The notes below the pieces were generated by a model. The model made no database searches. It saw only the letters and a list, made by a program, of their open reading frames with translations, and was not told the DNA's origin. A program made the position numbers and the translations under genes. 64,000 nt of DNA from Magnetospirillum sp. (lineage in GTDB: Bacteria > Pseudomonadota > Alphaproteobacteria > CACIAM-22H2), in contig JAPZUA010000007.1 of the NCBI GenBank assembly GCA_027532905.1, positions 1 through 64,000 of the forward strand. The letters are read 5' to 3'. This document shows positions 8,730 to 19,140 of the stretch, one piece after another (the stretch's first letter is position 1; each line of letters starts with the position of its first letter).

Positions 8730-11018
8730 CTAGGAAACCGCCGTCTTCGATACGGGAGGCGACGCGGCGGACGAGTCTACGGGCGCAATACTATCCGTCT
8801 GCACCGCAGAGGGGAATACCAGCGTTACGATCGCCCCGCCGCCTGGCCGGTCGCCCAAGATCAACGTCCCGCCATGGTCTTCCATGACCTTTTTGACGAT
8901 CGCAAGCCCAAGCCCCGTGCCCTTGGCGCGCGTCGTCATGTAAGGCTCGGTCAGGCGATGGCGGTCGGCCGTCGGCAGGCCCTTGCCGTTGTCGGCGACC
9001 GACAGGCAGAAGCGCCCTTGCGCGTCGCGCACCACGCGCACCGCCACGTGCGGGGCCGGCAGGTCCGTGCCCTCGCGCCCGGCGATCGCGTCGAGCGCGT
9101 TCTGGAGCAGGTTCGTCAAAGCCTGGCCGATCAAGCCCGCATCGAGCTTGAGGGCCAAGCGACCCGGCGGCAGATCGACCTCGAACACGGCTTCGCTGTG
9201 CGCGTTCGACTGCAGCAGCACCGTGCGGCGCACGAGATCGCTGAGATCTTCGCTGCGCATGCGCGGGGCCGGCATGCGCGCGAACGACGCGAACTCGTCG
9301 ACCATGCGGCCGATGTCTTCGACCTGGCGCACGATGGTCTCGATGCACAGCCGGAACGTGTCGGGGTCGCTTTTGATCTCGGCCAGATATTTGCGCTGCA
9401 GCCGCTCGGCCGAAAGCTGGATCGGCGTCAGCGGGTTCTTGATCTCATGCGCGATGCGCCGTGCGACGTCGGCCCAGGCCGCCGTGCGCTGGGCGGTCTC
9501 GAGTTCGCTCACATCGTCGAAGGTCGCGACAAGCCCGGCCGCCCCGTCGTCAAGCTGGGCGCGCGCCACGCGCACCACGAAAGTGCGCTTGCGGCCGCCG
9601 CGCACGAGCTGAACGGTCCCTTGCGCCGGCCGGTCGGGATTGGCGATCGCCGCCTCGAGAAGGGGCGCAAACTCAGGTACGCGGGCCGCAAGCGGGGTGC
9701 CGATCGCGGCGTCGAGATCGGCATCGAGCAGTTGCGAGGCCGACCGGTTCGGCAGGTCGATCTGGCCGCGCGCATCGAGTGCCACCACGCCGGCCGACAC
9801 GCTCGCAAGCACCGCCTCGGTGAAGCGGCGGCGATATTCGATCTGGCGGTTGGCGTCGACGAGTTCGGCGCGCTGGGCGCCCAACTGCGCGGTCATGCGG
9901 TTGAAGGCCCGCGACAAGGAGCCGAGATCGTCGTCGCGAGCACCCTCTTCGACGCGCACCGAAAGATCGCCGTCGCGCACGCGCTGGGTCGCACCGATCA
10001 AAGCACCGACCGGCCGCGCAACACGGTTGGCAATGGCGATCCCCATCCAGATCGCGGCGAGCAGCAGCAGCAAGGCCACCACGACGAAGATCACGGCAAA
10101 GGTAATCTGGAAGCCCGAACGCTTGGCCTCAAGCGACTGGTAGATCTGCACGGCCGCGCGTGTGCTGTCGACATGCGCAACGACGCTGGGATCGACGAAG
10201 CGCCCGACGAGCAGAAACGTGTCGTCGAAACCGTCGAGGCGGGCGAGCGCGCGCACGCGGTCGCTGCGGCTTGCATTTTCGGCGTTTTCTTCGGGCGCGA
10301 ACACCACCACCTCGCCCGCGCGGGCGCGGTCGAGGCCCCAGAAAGGTACGGCGAGCTGCAGCGTGAAACCATTGCGCGCGTAGACGCGACCGCGGCCGTC
10401 GAACACGACCGATTCGCTGAGCGAACGCACTTGCGTTTGAGAATCGAGCAACGCCTGGATTTCGTCGGGTTCGGCCAGCACGAGCGAGCCCGCGCGCGAC
10501 AGATCGTTGCCCATCGCCAGAATGTCGCCGCGGATGTTGTTGCGATGCTCCTCGAGATACGCCTCGACGACGGCAAGCGACTGGCCCAGCGCATCGCGTA
10601 CCGGATCGGCGAACCACGCCTGGACGCCGAGATTGAAGAACAGCACGGTCGCCACCGCCATGACCGCGGCAGGCGCCCCGGCAAGGGCCGCAAACAGTAC
10701 GACGAGCTGCACATGCAAACGCGCGCCGGCCTCGCCGCGCCGGCGCTGCAGCCACAGCCGCACGATCTCGCGCGCGATGACCGTGGCAAGTGCGAGCAGC
10801 AGCACGAGATTGGCCAGCAGCAGCCATACAAGCGTACGCGGATCGGGCCCTTCGGCGCCCGTGATCACGAGATAGGTGACCACCCCGGCCAAAACCGACA
10901 ATGCCACGAGCAAAAATGCGAATTTGCGCGTGAGGCCGACGCGCACCGCCCAGCTCAGCAGACGCTGCAGCGGCGGGTCGGCGGATGCCGATGTTTCGTG
11001 GGATCTCAATTCAGCCAT
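8730..11018 (-). CDS. ntrY: Membrane sensor histidine kinase NtrY
   Basis: NtrY phosphorylates NtrX. The 762-residue protein has three N-terminal membrane segments (about residues 31-53, 62-85 and 105-128), a large periplasmic stretch, and a further membrane helix near residue 330. A HAMP linker (IANRVARPVGALIGA), a PAS domain (SVSAGVVALDARGQI) and a kinase core with H524 in RIAHEIKNPLTPIQ follow. The ATP-site boxes are NLLQNALDAI, VADNGKGLP and GTGLGLAIV. It follows ntrC after 79 bases. The architecture and position between ntrC and ntrX make the assignment firm; the periplasmic signal is unknown. Confidence 0.97.
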   Translation of the reverse strand: MAELRSHETSASADPPLQRLLSWAVRVGLTRKFAFLLVALSVLAGVVTYLVITGAEGPDPRTLVWLLLANLVLLLALATVIAREIVRLWLQRRRGEAGARLHVQLVVLFAALAGAPAAVMAVATVLFFNLGVQAWFADPVRDALGQSLAVVEAYLEEHRNNIRGDILAMGNDLSRAGSLVLAEPDEIQALLDSQTQVRSLSESVVFDGRGRVYARNGFTLQLAVPFWGLDRARAGEVVVFAPEENAENASRSDRVRALARLDGFDDTFLLVGRFVDPSVVAHVDSTRAAVQIYQSLEAKRSGFQITFAVIFVVVALLLLLAAIWMGIAIANRVARPVGALIGATQRVRDGDLSVRVEEGARDDDLGSLSRAFNRMTAQLGAQRAELVDANRQIEYRRRFTEAVLASVSAGVVALDARGQIDLPNRSASQLLDADLDAAIGTPLAARVPEFAPLLEAAIANPDRPAQGTVQLVRGGRKRTFVVRVARAQLDDGAAGLVATFDDVSELETAQRTAAWADVARRIAHEIKNPLTPIQLSAERLQRKYLAEIKSDPDTFRLCIETIVRQVEDIGRMVDEFASFARMPAPRMRSEDLSDLVRRTVLLQSNAHSEAVFEVDLPPGRLALKLDAGLIGQALTNLLQNALDAIAGREGTDLPAPHVAVRVVRDAQGRFCLSVADNGKGLPTADRHRLTEPYMTTRAKGTGLGLAIVKKVMEDHGGTLILGDRPGGGAIVTLVFPSAVQTDSIAPVDSSAASPPVSKTAVS

Positions 11019-11097
11019 TTCGACGCCAAAAAAAGGCCACGCAAAAAACCAGGGCCGACGGCCGAGGATGCGGCGCGTTGCCGATGCGCTTCGGGGC

Positions 11098-12543
<1,446 letters not shown>

Positions 12544-12552
12544 AGGGACCTT

Positions 12553-13725
12553 TTACCTCTCCGCACCCGCGTCGTGGAACCGATCGCCGAACGCCTGCTC
12601 GCCGCTCGCGACCGACAGCCGGACGCGAAACGAGGTTCGTCGCGGCTGGCTGTCGAATTCGATGACTCCCCCATGGTCGCCAACGATTTTGGCAACCAAA
12701 GCAAGTCCCAGGCCAGTTCCATTCTTTTTGGTCGTTATGAACGGTTCGAACAGATGCGGGCGGATTTCGTCCGGGATGCCGTCGCCATTGTCCTGGACGG
12801 TCACGACAAGCGGCAGCGGCACGCGTTGGCCCACGCCGGGCACTGCAAAACGCACACCCTGCTGGAACGCCGTCGACAAGGTGACCTCGCCGCCCTGGCG
12901 CGGACAGGCTTCGACCGCATTTTTGACGAGGTTCAGGAAAATCTGGATCAACTGGCCGTGATCGCCCAGCACCGGCGGCAGCGACGGATCGTAGGTCTCG
13001 ACGAAGCGCACATGCCGGCCGAAACCGTTTTGCGCCAACATGCGCACATGGCCCAGCACGCGGTGGATATTGACCGGCATCAGATCAAGCGGGAGGCCGT
13101 CGCTGAAAATCTCCATGCGATCGACAAGGGCGCGAATGCGGTCGGCCTCGTCGCAGATGAGGCGCGTGAGTTCGCGGTCCTGGGGCTGCGCCGTCTGCTC
13201 AAGCAGCTGGGCCGCCCCGCGTATGCCGGAGAGCGGGTTCTTGACCTCGTGCGCCAGCATCGAAGCCATCGCCCCCACCGAGCGCGCGGCGTTGCGATGC
13301 ACGAGCTGGCGGCCGATCTTGCGCGCGATGGTGCGCAACTGGATCGTCAGCACCACAAGCCCTTCGACGTCGCCATCCGACATCGAAGCCGCGCGTACCG
13401 ACACCAGATGCTTGCCGATGCGCGGCGTGTCGATCAGCACTTCTTCGTCCGAGACGCTGGCGCCGTATTGGCGAGCCTGGTCGATCGTGCCGAAGATCGG
13501 GCTGTCGTCGGGCAGAAAATCCGAGAGACGGCGGCCCAACATCATGCCGGCCCCGAGTTCGAAGAAATTCTCGGCCGCCGGATTCACGTAGCGCAGCACG
13601 CGGTCGGCATCGAGCACGGCGATCACGTCTGTGATGGCGCCGAGAACGGCCCCCAGATCGCCGATGCCGACCTGCAATGCCCCGCGCGCCGCGAGGCGTT
13701 CGCTTTTGGAAAACGGACGCGCCAT
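12553..13725 (-). CDS. ntrB: Nitrogen regulation sensor kinase/phosphatase NtrB
   Basis: NtrB is the soluble PAS-kinase that, under control of PII proteins, phosphorylates or dephosphorylates NtrC. The 390-residue protein has no membrane segment. A PAS domain covers about residues 25-130 (AVLDADRVLRYVNPAAENFF). The phospho-acceptor is H159 in MLAHEVKNPLSGIRGAAQLLEQ, a signature of NtrB. The ATPase domain carries NLVKNAVEACP, VQDNGDGIP and GTGLGLALV. Its ATG directly abuts the dusB stop (13726) with no spacer, so it is probably translated from the dusB transcript, as in other bacteria with dusB-ntrBC order. Confidence 0.98.
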   Translation of the reverse strand: MARPFSKSERLAARGALQVGIGDLGAVLGAITDVIAVLDADRVLRYVNPAAENFFELGAGMMLGRRLSDFLPDDSPIFGTIDQARQYGASVSDEEVLIDTPRIGKHLVSVRAASMSDGDVEGLVVLTIQLRTIARKIGRQLVHRNAARSVGAMASMLAHEVKNPLSGIRGAAQLLEQTAQPQDRELTRLICDEADRIRALVDRMEIFSDGLPLDLMPVNIHRVLGHVRMLAQNGFGRHVRFVETYDPSLPPVLGDHGQLIQIFLNLVKNAVEACPRQGGEVTLSTAFQQGVRFAVPGVGQRVPLPLVVTVQDNGDGIPDEIRPHLFEPFITTKKNGTGLGLALVAKIVGDHGGVIEFDSQPRRTSFRVRLSVASGEQAFGDRFHDAGAER

Positions 13726-14757
13726 TTATGCCGCCTCCTTGAGATCGCTTGCCGCCCCGCCGTCGAGCGGCGGCACGTAGCCTGCTTCGATGGCACGGCC
13801 CCACACGGCGCGGATCAAGTCTTTGACGGCGTCGGGCGAGCCGAGCGTCATGACTTTGCCGCGGAATTCGGCCGCCCCCGGAAAGCCGCGCGCGTACCAG
13901 CCCAAATGCTTGCGCGCCATGCGCATGCCGGTCTCGGCGCCGTAATGCACGAGCATGTCTTCGTAGTGCGCCAGCACGATCGCCATCTGCGTTTCGGCCG
14001 AGGGATCGGGCAGGCGCTCGCCCGTGGCAAGAAAATGGATCACGTTGGCCGGGAACCAGGGCCGCCCGCACGCCCCGCGCCCGATCATGACGCCGTCGGC
14101 ACCCGATTGGGCGAATGCGGCCGCCGCATCGTCGTAGCGCACGATGTCGCCGTTCGCGAAGACCGGGATCGACACCGCCTGCTTCACGTTGCGGATCCAT
14201 GCCCAGTCGGCCTTGCCTTCGTAGAATTGCTGGCGCGTGCGGCCATGGATGGCGAGCGACTTGATGCCGCATTCTTGTGCGATTTTCGCGAGCTGCGGCG
14301 CGTTTTTCGAATTGGCGTCCCAGCCCAGTCGCATCTTAAGCGTGACCGGCACTTTGACGGCCTTAACCGTCGCTTCGAGAATGCGCGCGGCCTGGATTTC
14401 GTCGCGCATCAACGCCGAGCCGGCATGGCCGTTCACGACCTTTTTGACCGGGCAGCCGAAATTGATGTCAATGAGGGCCGCCCCACGATCTTCGTTGAGC
14501 TTGGCGGCCTCGGCCATCACGGCGGGCTCGCAGCCCGCCAGCTGCACTGCCATCGGAAATTCTTCGGGCACCGAGCGCGTCATCAGCAGCGATTGGCGGT
14601 TTTCGCGGATCATCGCTTGGCTTGCGATCATCTCCGAAACCACCAGCCCCGCCCCGTGGCGCTTGACCAAACGCCGAAACGGCAAATCCGAGATGCCGCT
14701 GAGCGGGGCCAAAACCACCGGCGCCTCGAGGAGAATGGGCCCAATCGAAATGCTCAT
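13726..14757 (-). CDS. dusB: tRNA-dihydrouridine synthase (DusB/NifR3)
   Basis: This flavoenzyme reduces uridines in the tRNA D-loop. The 343-residue protein shows the FMN-barrel start [14 protein letters not shown], the catalytic cysteine C102 in [19 protein letters not shown], then [11 protein letters not shown] and ANGDIV, followed by a helical C-terminal domain. The older name NifR3 reflects its constant place upstream of ntrB in alphaproteobacteria, as here. It is the first gene of the leftward ntr series. The 164 bases upstream, up to the ypjD-like stop, must hold the operon promoter; they contain an inverted repeat (14869-14888) listed separately. Confidence 0.97.
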   Translation of the reverse strand: MSISIGPILLEAPVVLAPLSGISDLPFRRLVKRHGAGLVVSEMIASQAMIRENRQSLLMTRSVPEEFPMAVQLAGCEPAVMAEAAKLNEDRGAALIDINFGCPVKKVVNGHAGSALMRDEIQAARILEATVKAVKVPVTLKMRLGWDANSKNAPQLAKIAQECGIKSLAIHGRTRQQFYEGKADWAWIRNVKQAVSIPVFANGDIVRYDDAAAAFAQSGADGVMIGRGACGRPWFPANVIHFLATGERLPDPSAETQMAIVLAHYEDMLVHYGAETGMRMARKHLGWYARGFPGAAEFRGKVMTLGSPDAVKDLIRAVWGRAIEAGYVPPLDGGAASDLKEAA

Positions 14758-14868
14758 AAAATAGGCTGCTCGCGGCTGTGGCTAAGGAATGGTCGTTTTA
14801 CCGCACGTACCCGTCCCTGGCAAGAGCCGATCTGCAAACGCGATTCGCTGCGGCGCAACAGCACTTAC

Positions 14869-14888
14869 GCACCGGTATCCAGGGGTGC
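14869..14888. repeat. Inverted repeat upstream of dusB-ntrBC
   Basis: GCACC (14869-14873) and GGTGC (14884-14888) form a short dyad with a 10-base spacer, 111 bases before dusB. The arms resemble NtrC half-sites (GCAC/GTGC), but the spacing is longer than the known NtrC site, so autoregulation is only a guess. A 13-base palindrome (ATTGCAGTGCAAT, 14902-14914) lies next to it. Confidence 0.4.
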
Positions 14889-14921
14889 ATGCTGGGAATC
14901 TATTGCAGTGCAATAAAAGAT

Positions 14922-15719
14922 TTAACCGATCAAGACATCAGTCACGAATTTCACACCCGGGTATGCAAGTGTGAGCAACAAATAGGCAAAAAGCACGTAC
15001 CGCGCGGCCCGGCGACCCGACAAACCGCCGCGGTAGTGCACCACGACGAGCACAGCGATCGCCAGGAAGGTCGCCAGCGACAACAATGTTTTGTGGTCGG
15101 GCACGATCATCTGGCCTTGTGTGAGCCACGAAACCGTGAAGCCCGAGACGAGGGCAAAGGCCAGCACCATGCCGCTTGCGATCAAAAGCCGCACGAGCAG
15201 CCCCTCGCCGGCTGCAACCGACGGCAAGCTGCGCGTGAATTCGGTCGGGCGTTTGAGGCGCAACGCGCGCTCCTGCAGAAAGACGCCGAGCCCTGCGACG
15301 GCCGCCAATGTCAGCAAGCCATAGGCGGCAACCGCCATCAGAATATGCGAGATGAGCCACGCCTCGGGCTCGTTGCCGAGCAAGGGGCGCGCCGGTGCAT
15401 GCTGCCAAATCGTCGCGAGTGCCGCGAGCGAGAGCAGATAGGGAATCAATAGCGCCGTCAGGCGCATTGCCGTGCGCTCGAGCCGCACGAGGCCTGCAAA
15501 CAGCAGCATGCTGGCGAACACCGCGACCCACAAGGTGGCGGCAAGCCCGGTGCGCCAGCCGTCGCCGATATTGTCGGCAATCCACACGCCTGGCCCCGCA
15601 ATGCCCACAGCCAGCGCAAGCCAAAACGGCAAAGCGGGGGCATCGTCGTCGTGGCGCACGAACCCGACCGGCAACAAGGCCGCCATCGCCGCCAGCGAGA
15701 GGAGGAACTGCATGTCCAT
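14922..15719 (-). CDS. YpjD/HemX-like cytochrome c assembly family membrane protein
   Basis: A 265-residue integral membrane protein with about eight hydrophobic segments. It matches the YpjD group of the CcsA/CcmC superfamily, which shares the haem-handling fold. The C-terminal signature is clear: PDHKTLLSLATF near residue 210, then VVHYRGGLSGRRAARYVLFAY and a final LAYPGVKF. It lacks the tryptophan-rich WWD haem motif, as YpjD proteins do, and its role is unproven. The start ATG at 15719 (MDMQFLLSLAA) was chosen because it begins the first membrane helix; the upstream extension is arginine-rich. It is followed by dusB. Confidence 0.8.
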   Translation of the reverse strand: MDMQFLLSLAAMAALLPVGFVRHDDDAPALPFWLALAVGIAGPGVWIADNIGDGWRTGLAATLWVAVFASMLLFAGLVRLERTAMRLTALLIPYLLSLAALATIWQHAPARPLLGNEPEAWLISHILMAVAAYGLLTLAAVAGLGVFLQERALRLKRPTEFTRSLPSVAAGEGLLVRLLIASGMVLAFALVSGFTVSWLTQGQMIVPDHKTLLSLATFLAIAVLVVVHYRGGLSGRRAARYVLFAYLLLTLAYPGVKFVTDVLIG

Positions 15720-15742
15720 CGTGCGCACGAGTCTAGCGCCGA

Positions 15743-16033
15743 CTAGACGCCTTCGACCACAATCATATTGAAACGGTTTGTGGCACCCGCGCGCGCCGCG
15801 CGTGCGGCCCGGTACTCGGGCGAATCGTAGAATTTTTGCGCCTGTCCGGCGGTCGAAAATTCGACGACCACCACACGCGACGGCGCCCAATTGCCTTCGA
15901 GCACCTGCATATTGCCGCCGCGCGACAGGAAGCGCCCGCCATAGGCCGCAATGGCGCCGGGCGACAGCGCGCGGTAGCCTTCGTACTTGGCGGGATCGGA
16001 AACCTCAATGTCGGCGATCACATAGGCGGGCAT
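15743..16033 (-). CDS. DUF1330 family protein
   Basis: A 96-residue protein of the DUF1330 group, a small ferredoxin-like (dimeric alpha/beta barrel) fold of unknown activity. It shows the usual pattern: MPAYVIADIEVSDPAKYEGY at the start, YGGRFLSRGG in the middle, then PSRVVVVEFST, QAQKFYDSPEY and a final MIVVEGV. It starts 68 bases from the divergent ispDF gene and is followed after 23 bases by the ypjD-like gene. Nothing nearby suggests a substrate. Confidence 0.9.
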   Translation of the reverse strand: MPAYVIADIEVSDPAKYEGYRALSPGAIAAYGGRFLSRGGNMQVLEGNWAPSRVVVVEFSTAGQAQKFYDSPEYRAARAARAGATNRFNMIVVEGV

Positions 16034-16101
16034 GGGACGTGCCTCTTGGCGTGCGGGCTGCTAGATTGCGCGACAGCATACGGACTTCGACAAAGCGCAC
16101 A

Positions 16102-17277
16102 ATGGCCAATCCGACCTCCGAACCTGCCTGCATCGCCCTCATCGTTGCCGCCGGACGCGGCACGCGCATCGGCGGGCCCGTGCCCAAACAATATCGCGAT
16201 CTGGAGGGCGCACCCGTACTTCGCCGAACGCTCGAAATCTTCGCTTCCCATCCGCGCATCGATGCGATCCGCGTGGTGACCGGTGCGGACGACGAAGCAC
16301 ACTACAACGCAGCAACTGTCGGGCTCGCCCTGCTGCCGCCGGTCCTGGGCGGGGCGACGCGCCAAGCCTCGGTGCTGAACGGGCTCGAGAGCCTCGCCGC
16401 ACAGCCGCCTGCCAAGGTGCTGATCCACGATGCCGCGCGCCCCTTCGCCACCGCCGATCTCATCGATCGCCTGATCGCCGCCCTCGACGCGGCACCCGGT
16501 GCGATCGCGGCCGTCCCCGTGGTCGATACGCTGTGGCGTGCGACCGACGGTGCGCTCGACACGCTCGTGCCGCGCGAGCACCTATGGCGCGCGCAAACGC
16601 CGCAAGCCTTCCGCTATGCCGATATTCTTGCGGCCCATCGCAGCGCCGTTGGCCAAGCGCTAACCGACGATGCCGCCGTCCTGCGCGCGGCCGGCGGGAT
16701 GGTTGCCGTGGTCGAAGCGGCGGAAGCCAATTTCAAGATCACGACGGAGGCCGATCTGGCGCGTGCCCAAACCCAGCGCCAGTCGGCACTTGCCGATCTG
16801 CGTGTGGGCACCGGCTTCGACGTGCACCGCCTCGGGCCCGGCGACGGCGTGTGGCTGTGCGGCGTGAAGCTGCCGTTCGACCAAGCGCTCGTCGGCCATT
16901 CGGATGCCGACGTGGCGATCCACGCGCTTGTCGATGCGATCCTGGGCGCCCTCGGCGACGGCGACATCGGATCGCATTTCCCGCCAAGCGACATGCGCTG
17001 GAAGGGGGCGGCTTCGAGCCAGTTCCTGCGCCATGCCGCCAGCCTCGTCGCAGCGCGCGGCGGTGCGATCCGCCATGTCGACGTAACGATCGTGTGCGAG
17101 CGCCCGAAGGTCGGCCCGCATCGCGCTGCCTTGCGCGCAAGCCTGGCGCAGCTGCTGGGCGTGCCCGCGACGCGCGTGTCGGTCAAAGCCACGACGACCG
17201 AAGGGCTCGGCTTCACCGGGCGCGGCGAAGGCATTGCCGCCCAAGCCGCCGCCACGATCGCCCTGCCGCTCACATGA
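16102..17277 (+). CDS. ispDF: Bifunctional IspD/IspF of isoprenoid synthesis
   Basis: One protein carries two enzymes of the methylerythritol phosphate pathway. The N-terminal IspD part (about residues 1-230) is the cytidylyltransferase, with the nucleotide loop VAAGRGTRIGGPVPKQY and the GGATRQASVLNGL and LIHDAARP motifs. The C-terminal IspF part is the 2,4-cyclodiphosphate synthase, with the metal site GTGFDVHRL, HSDADVAIHALVDA and DIGSHFPP. The total of 391 residues fits the fusion common in alphaproteobacteria. ATG at 16102 is supported by the N-terminal Rossmann strand. Its stop overlaps the pgpA start (ATGA). Confidence 0.97.
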   Translation: MANPTSEPACIALIVAAGRGTRIGGPVPKQYRDLEGAPVLRRTLEIFASHPRIDAIRVVTGADDEAHYNAATVGLALLPPVLGGATRQASVLNGLESLAAQPPAKVLIHDAARPFATADLIDRLIAALDAAPGAIAAVPVVDTLWRATDGALDTLVPREHLWRAQTPQAFRYADILAAHRSAVGQALTDDAAVLRAAGGMVAVVEAAEANFKITTEADLARAQTQRQSALADLRVGTGFDVHRLGPGDGVWLCGVKLPFDQALVGHSDADVAIHALVDAILGALGDGDIGSHFPPSDMRWKGAASSQFLRHAASLVAARGGAIRHVDVTIVCERPKVGPHRAALRASLAQLLGVPATRVSVKATTTEGLGFTGRGEGIAAQAAATIALPLT

Positions 17278-17774
17278 AACTCCAATTTACCTACGGACGC
17301 TTGCCGCCAGGCCTCACCTTGCGCGATCCCGCGACCTTGGCCGCGACTTGGTTCGGCTCGGGGCTGATCCCGTTTGCGTCGGGCACGTGGGGTAGCCTCG
17401 CCGCCCTGCCCTTCGCGTACGGGCTTTGGCTCGTGGGCGGCTGGATCGCACTCGCGGCGGGCACGGTTGCCGTATCGGCATTGGGCGTGTGGGCAAGCGA
17501 GCGCGTGGTTGCGAACACGAATGTGCAGGACCCTGGCTTCATCGTGATCGACGAGGTGGCGGGCATGTGGCTCACGCTGCTGGCCGCCCCTTTCACGCCG
17601 CTGGGCTGGGCTGCGGCGTTCGTGCTATTTCGGATTGCCGACATCGTGAAGCCCTATCCCGCCAATTGGGCCGACCGCAATGTCGGCGGCGGCCTGGGCG
17701 TGATGCTCGACGATCTGTTTGCCGCCTTGTGGTCGGCCGCTGCGGTTTGGGTGCTGGGAGTCTTGCTTGGATAA
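17274..17774 (+). CDS. pgpA: Phosphatidylglycerophosphatase A
   Basis: This inner-membrane enzyme removes phosphate from phosphatidylglycerophosphate to make phosphatidylglycerol. The 166-residue protein has the family motifs: a GSGLIPFASGTWGSLAAL segment near residue 30, then FIVIDEVAGMWLTL with the conserved Asp-Glu, and FRIADIVKPYPANWADRN. Three or four hydrophobic helices are visible. ATG overlaps the ispDF stop by 4 bases, and the gene end overlaps the probable TTG start of cinA by 8 bases, so ispDF-pgpA-cinA are translationally coupled. Confidence 0.95.
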   Translation: MKLQFTYGRLPPGLTLRDPATLAATWFGSGLIPFASGTWGSLAALPFAYGLWLVGGWIALAAGTVAVSALGVWASERVVANTNVQDPGFIVIDEVAGMWLTLLAAPFTPLGWAAAFVLFRIADIVKPYPANWADRNVGGGLGVMLDDLFAALWSAAAVWVLGVLLG

Positions 17775-18261
17775 ACAAGCCGTCATCGGTGCAGCATTCG
17801 ACGTGTTGGCGGCGTGCAGGCGCGCGAAGCTCAAGATCACGACGGCCGAATCCTGCACGGGCGGCCTCGTCGCCGCCGCCTTGACCGAAGTGCCGGGCTC
17901 GTCCGAAATCGTCGAACGCGGCTTCGTGACCTACTCGAACGAAGCCAAAGAAGAGATGCTCGCCGTGTCGCCCGCCTTGCTGCGCGCGTTCGGTGCGGTG
18001 AGCGAGCCCGTCGCGCGCGCGATGGCCGAGGGTGCATTGGCGCGCAGCCATGCCGATATGGCGGTGTCGATCACAGGCATTGCCGGCCCCGGCGGCGGCT
18101 CGCTCGAAAAGCCCGTCGGCCTCGTGCATTTCGGCCTCGCCCGCAAGGCGCGCGCCACGCAAACGACGCACCGCATCTTCGGCGGCGACCGCGCCATGGT
18201 GCGCAAGCTCGCCGTCGAGTTCGCATTGGAACTGCTGCTCGACGGTGCAACAAAGCCGTAA
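17767..18261 (+). CDS. pncC: CinA-type nicotinamide-nucleotide amidohydrolase
   Basis: The 164-residue protein is the stand-alone CinA C-terminal domain (PncC type), which deamidates nicotinamide mononucleotide in NAD recycling. Motifs include ITTAESCTGGLVAAALTEVPGSS near residue 20, GFVTYSNEAKEEMLAV and SITGIAGPGGGS. No ATG lies at a suitable place; TTG at 17767 (LDKQAVIGAAFDVLAACRRA) gives the family length and overlaps pgpA by 8 bases. The convergent pirin gene ends 9 bases away. Confidence 0.9.
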   Translation: MDKQAVIGAAFDVLAACRRAKLKITTAESCTGGLVAAALTEVPGSSEIVERGFVTYSNEAKEEMLAVSPALLRAFGAVSEPVARAMAEGALARSHADMAVSITGIAGPGGGSLEKPVGLVHFGLARKARATQTTHRIFGGDRAMVRKLAVEFALELLLDGATKP

Positions 18262-18270
18262 GCTCTGCGC

Positions 18271-19140
18271 CTACTCCGGCAGCGGGATGAATTCAGTTTC
18301 GCCGGGAACCTTCGGAAAATTTCCGGCTTTCCAGTCGGCCTTGGCTTTGGCCATGCGTACTTTGTCGGACGACACGAAATTCCACCAGATCGTGCGCTCG
18401 CCCGGCAAGGTCGTACCGCCCAGCAGCATCGCGCGCGTGGCCGTGTTTGCGCGCAAGGTCACGTCCACGCCCTCTTTGAATACGGCGAGCGTGCCGGGCT
18501 CGATCGTGGTCCCGTCCACTTCCAGTGCACCCGATACGACATAGGCGCCGCGCTCGGCATAGTTCGCGGGCAGCGCCAAAGCCGAGCCTGCCGGGAATTC
18601 GGCATGCAGATAGAAAATTGGCCACGGGTCGGCGACGGGTGCTTTGAGGCCGTATGCCTCTCCCAGAATGCATTTGAGCCATACGCCGTCATGCGTCGTC
18701 GTCGGCAGGGTCGCGGCCGGATGGTGCGCGAAGCTCGGCTCGCATTCTTCCAAAGCGGGCGGCAACGCAACCCATGTCTGGATGCCGTGCATTGTGAGGC
18801 TGCCGTCGCGCTTGTCGGCGGCCGTGCGCTCGGAATGCACAATGCCGCGCCCCGCCACCATCCAGTTCAGCGCGCCCGGCTGGATCGCTTGCACATAGCC
18901 CAGCGAATCTCGGTGCATGATTTCGCCGTCGAACAGATACGTCACCGTCGCAAGCCCGATATGCGGATGCGGGCGCACATCCATGCCGTTTCCGGGCGCG
19001 AGCTTCGCCGGCCCCAGATGGTCGAAGAACACGAACGGACCGATATGCCGCCGCTCGCGCTTGGGCAAAGCACGACGCACCTCGAACGCGCCGATATCGT
19101 GCGGGCTGGTGGTCAGCAGAAGTTCGATCGCTCCGCTCAT
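18271..19140 (-). CDS. Pirin family protein (copy 1)
   Basis: A two-domain cupin of the pirin family, 289 residues. The four expected metal ligands are present: H58 and H60 in RPHPHIGLATVTYLF, and H102 and E104 in RGIVHSERT. Bacterial pirins include quercetin dioxygenases and regulators of pyruvate metabolism. Here the gene lies at the end of a pyruvate dehydrogenase/lipoate cluster; in Serratia a pirin is reported to bind pyruvate dehydrogenase E1, so the position is suggestive but not proof. ATG overlaps the stop of the coq10-like gene (19137-19140). Confidence 0.92.
   Translation of the reverse strand: MSGAIELLLTTSPHDIGAFEVRRALPKRERRHIGPFVFFDHLGPAKLAPGNGMDVRPHPHIGLATVTYLFDGEIMHRDSLGYVQAIQPGALNWMVAGRGIVHSERTAADKRDGSLTMHGIQTWVALPPALEECEPSFAHHPAATLPTTTHDGVWLKCILGEAYGLKAPVADPWPIFYLHAEFPAGSALALPANYAERGAYVVSGALEVDGTTIEPGTLAVFKEGVDVTLRANTATRAMLLGGTTLPGERTIWWNFVSSDKVRMAKAKADWKAGNFPKVPGETEFIPLPE

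Noticed and set aside
14778-15452. Plus-strand frame opposite the ypjD-like gene
   Set aside because: The composition is Gln/Arg-rich and low in complexity, while the minus-strand gene has clear membrane helices and family motifs.
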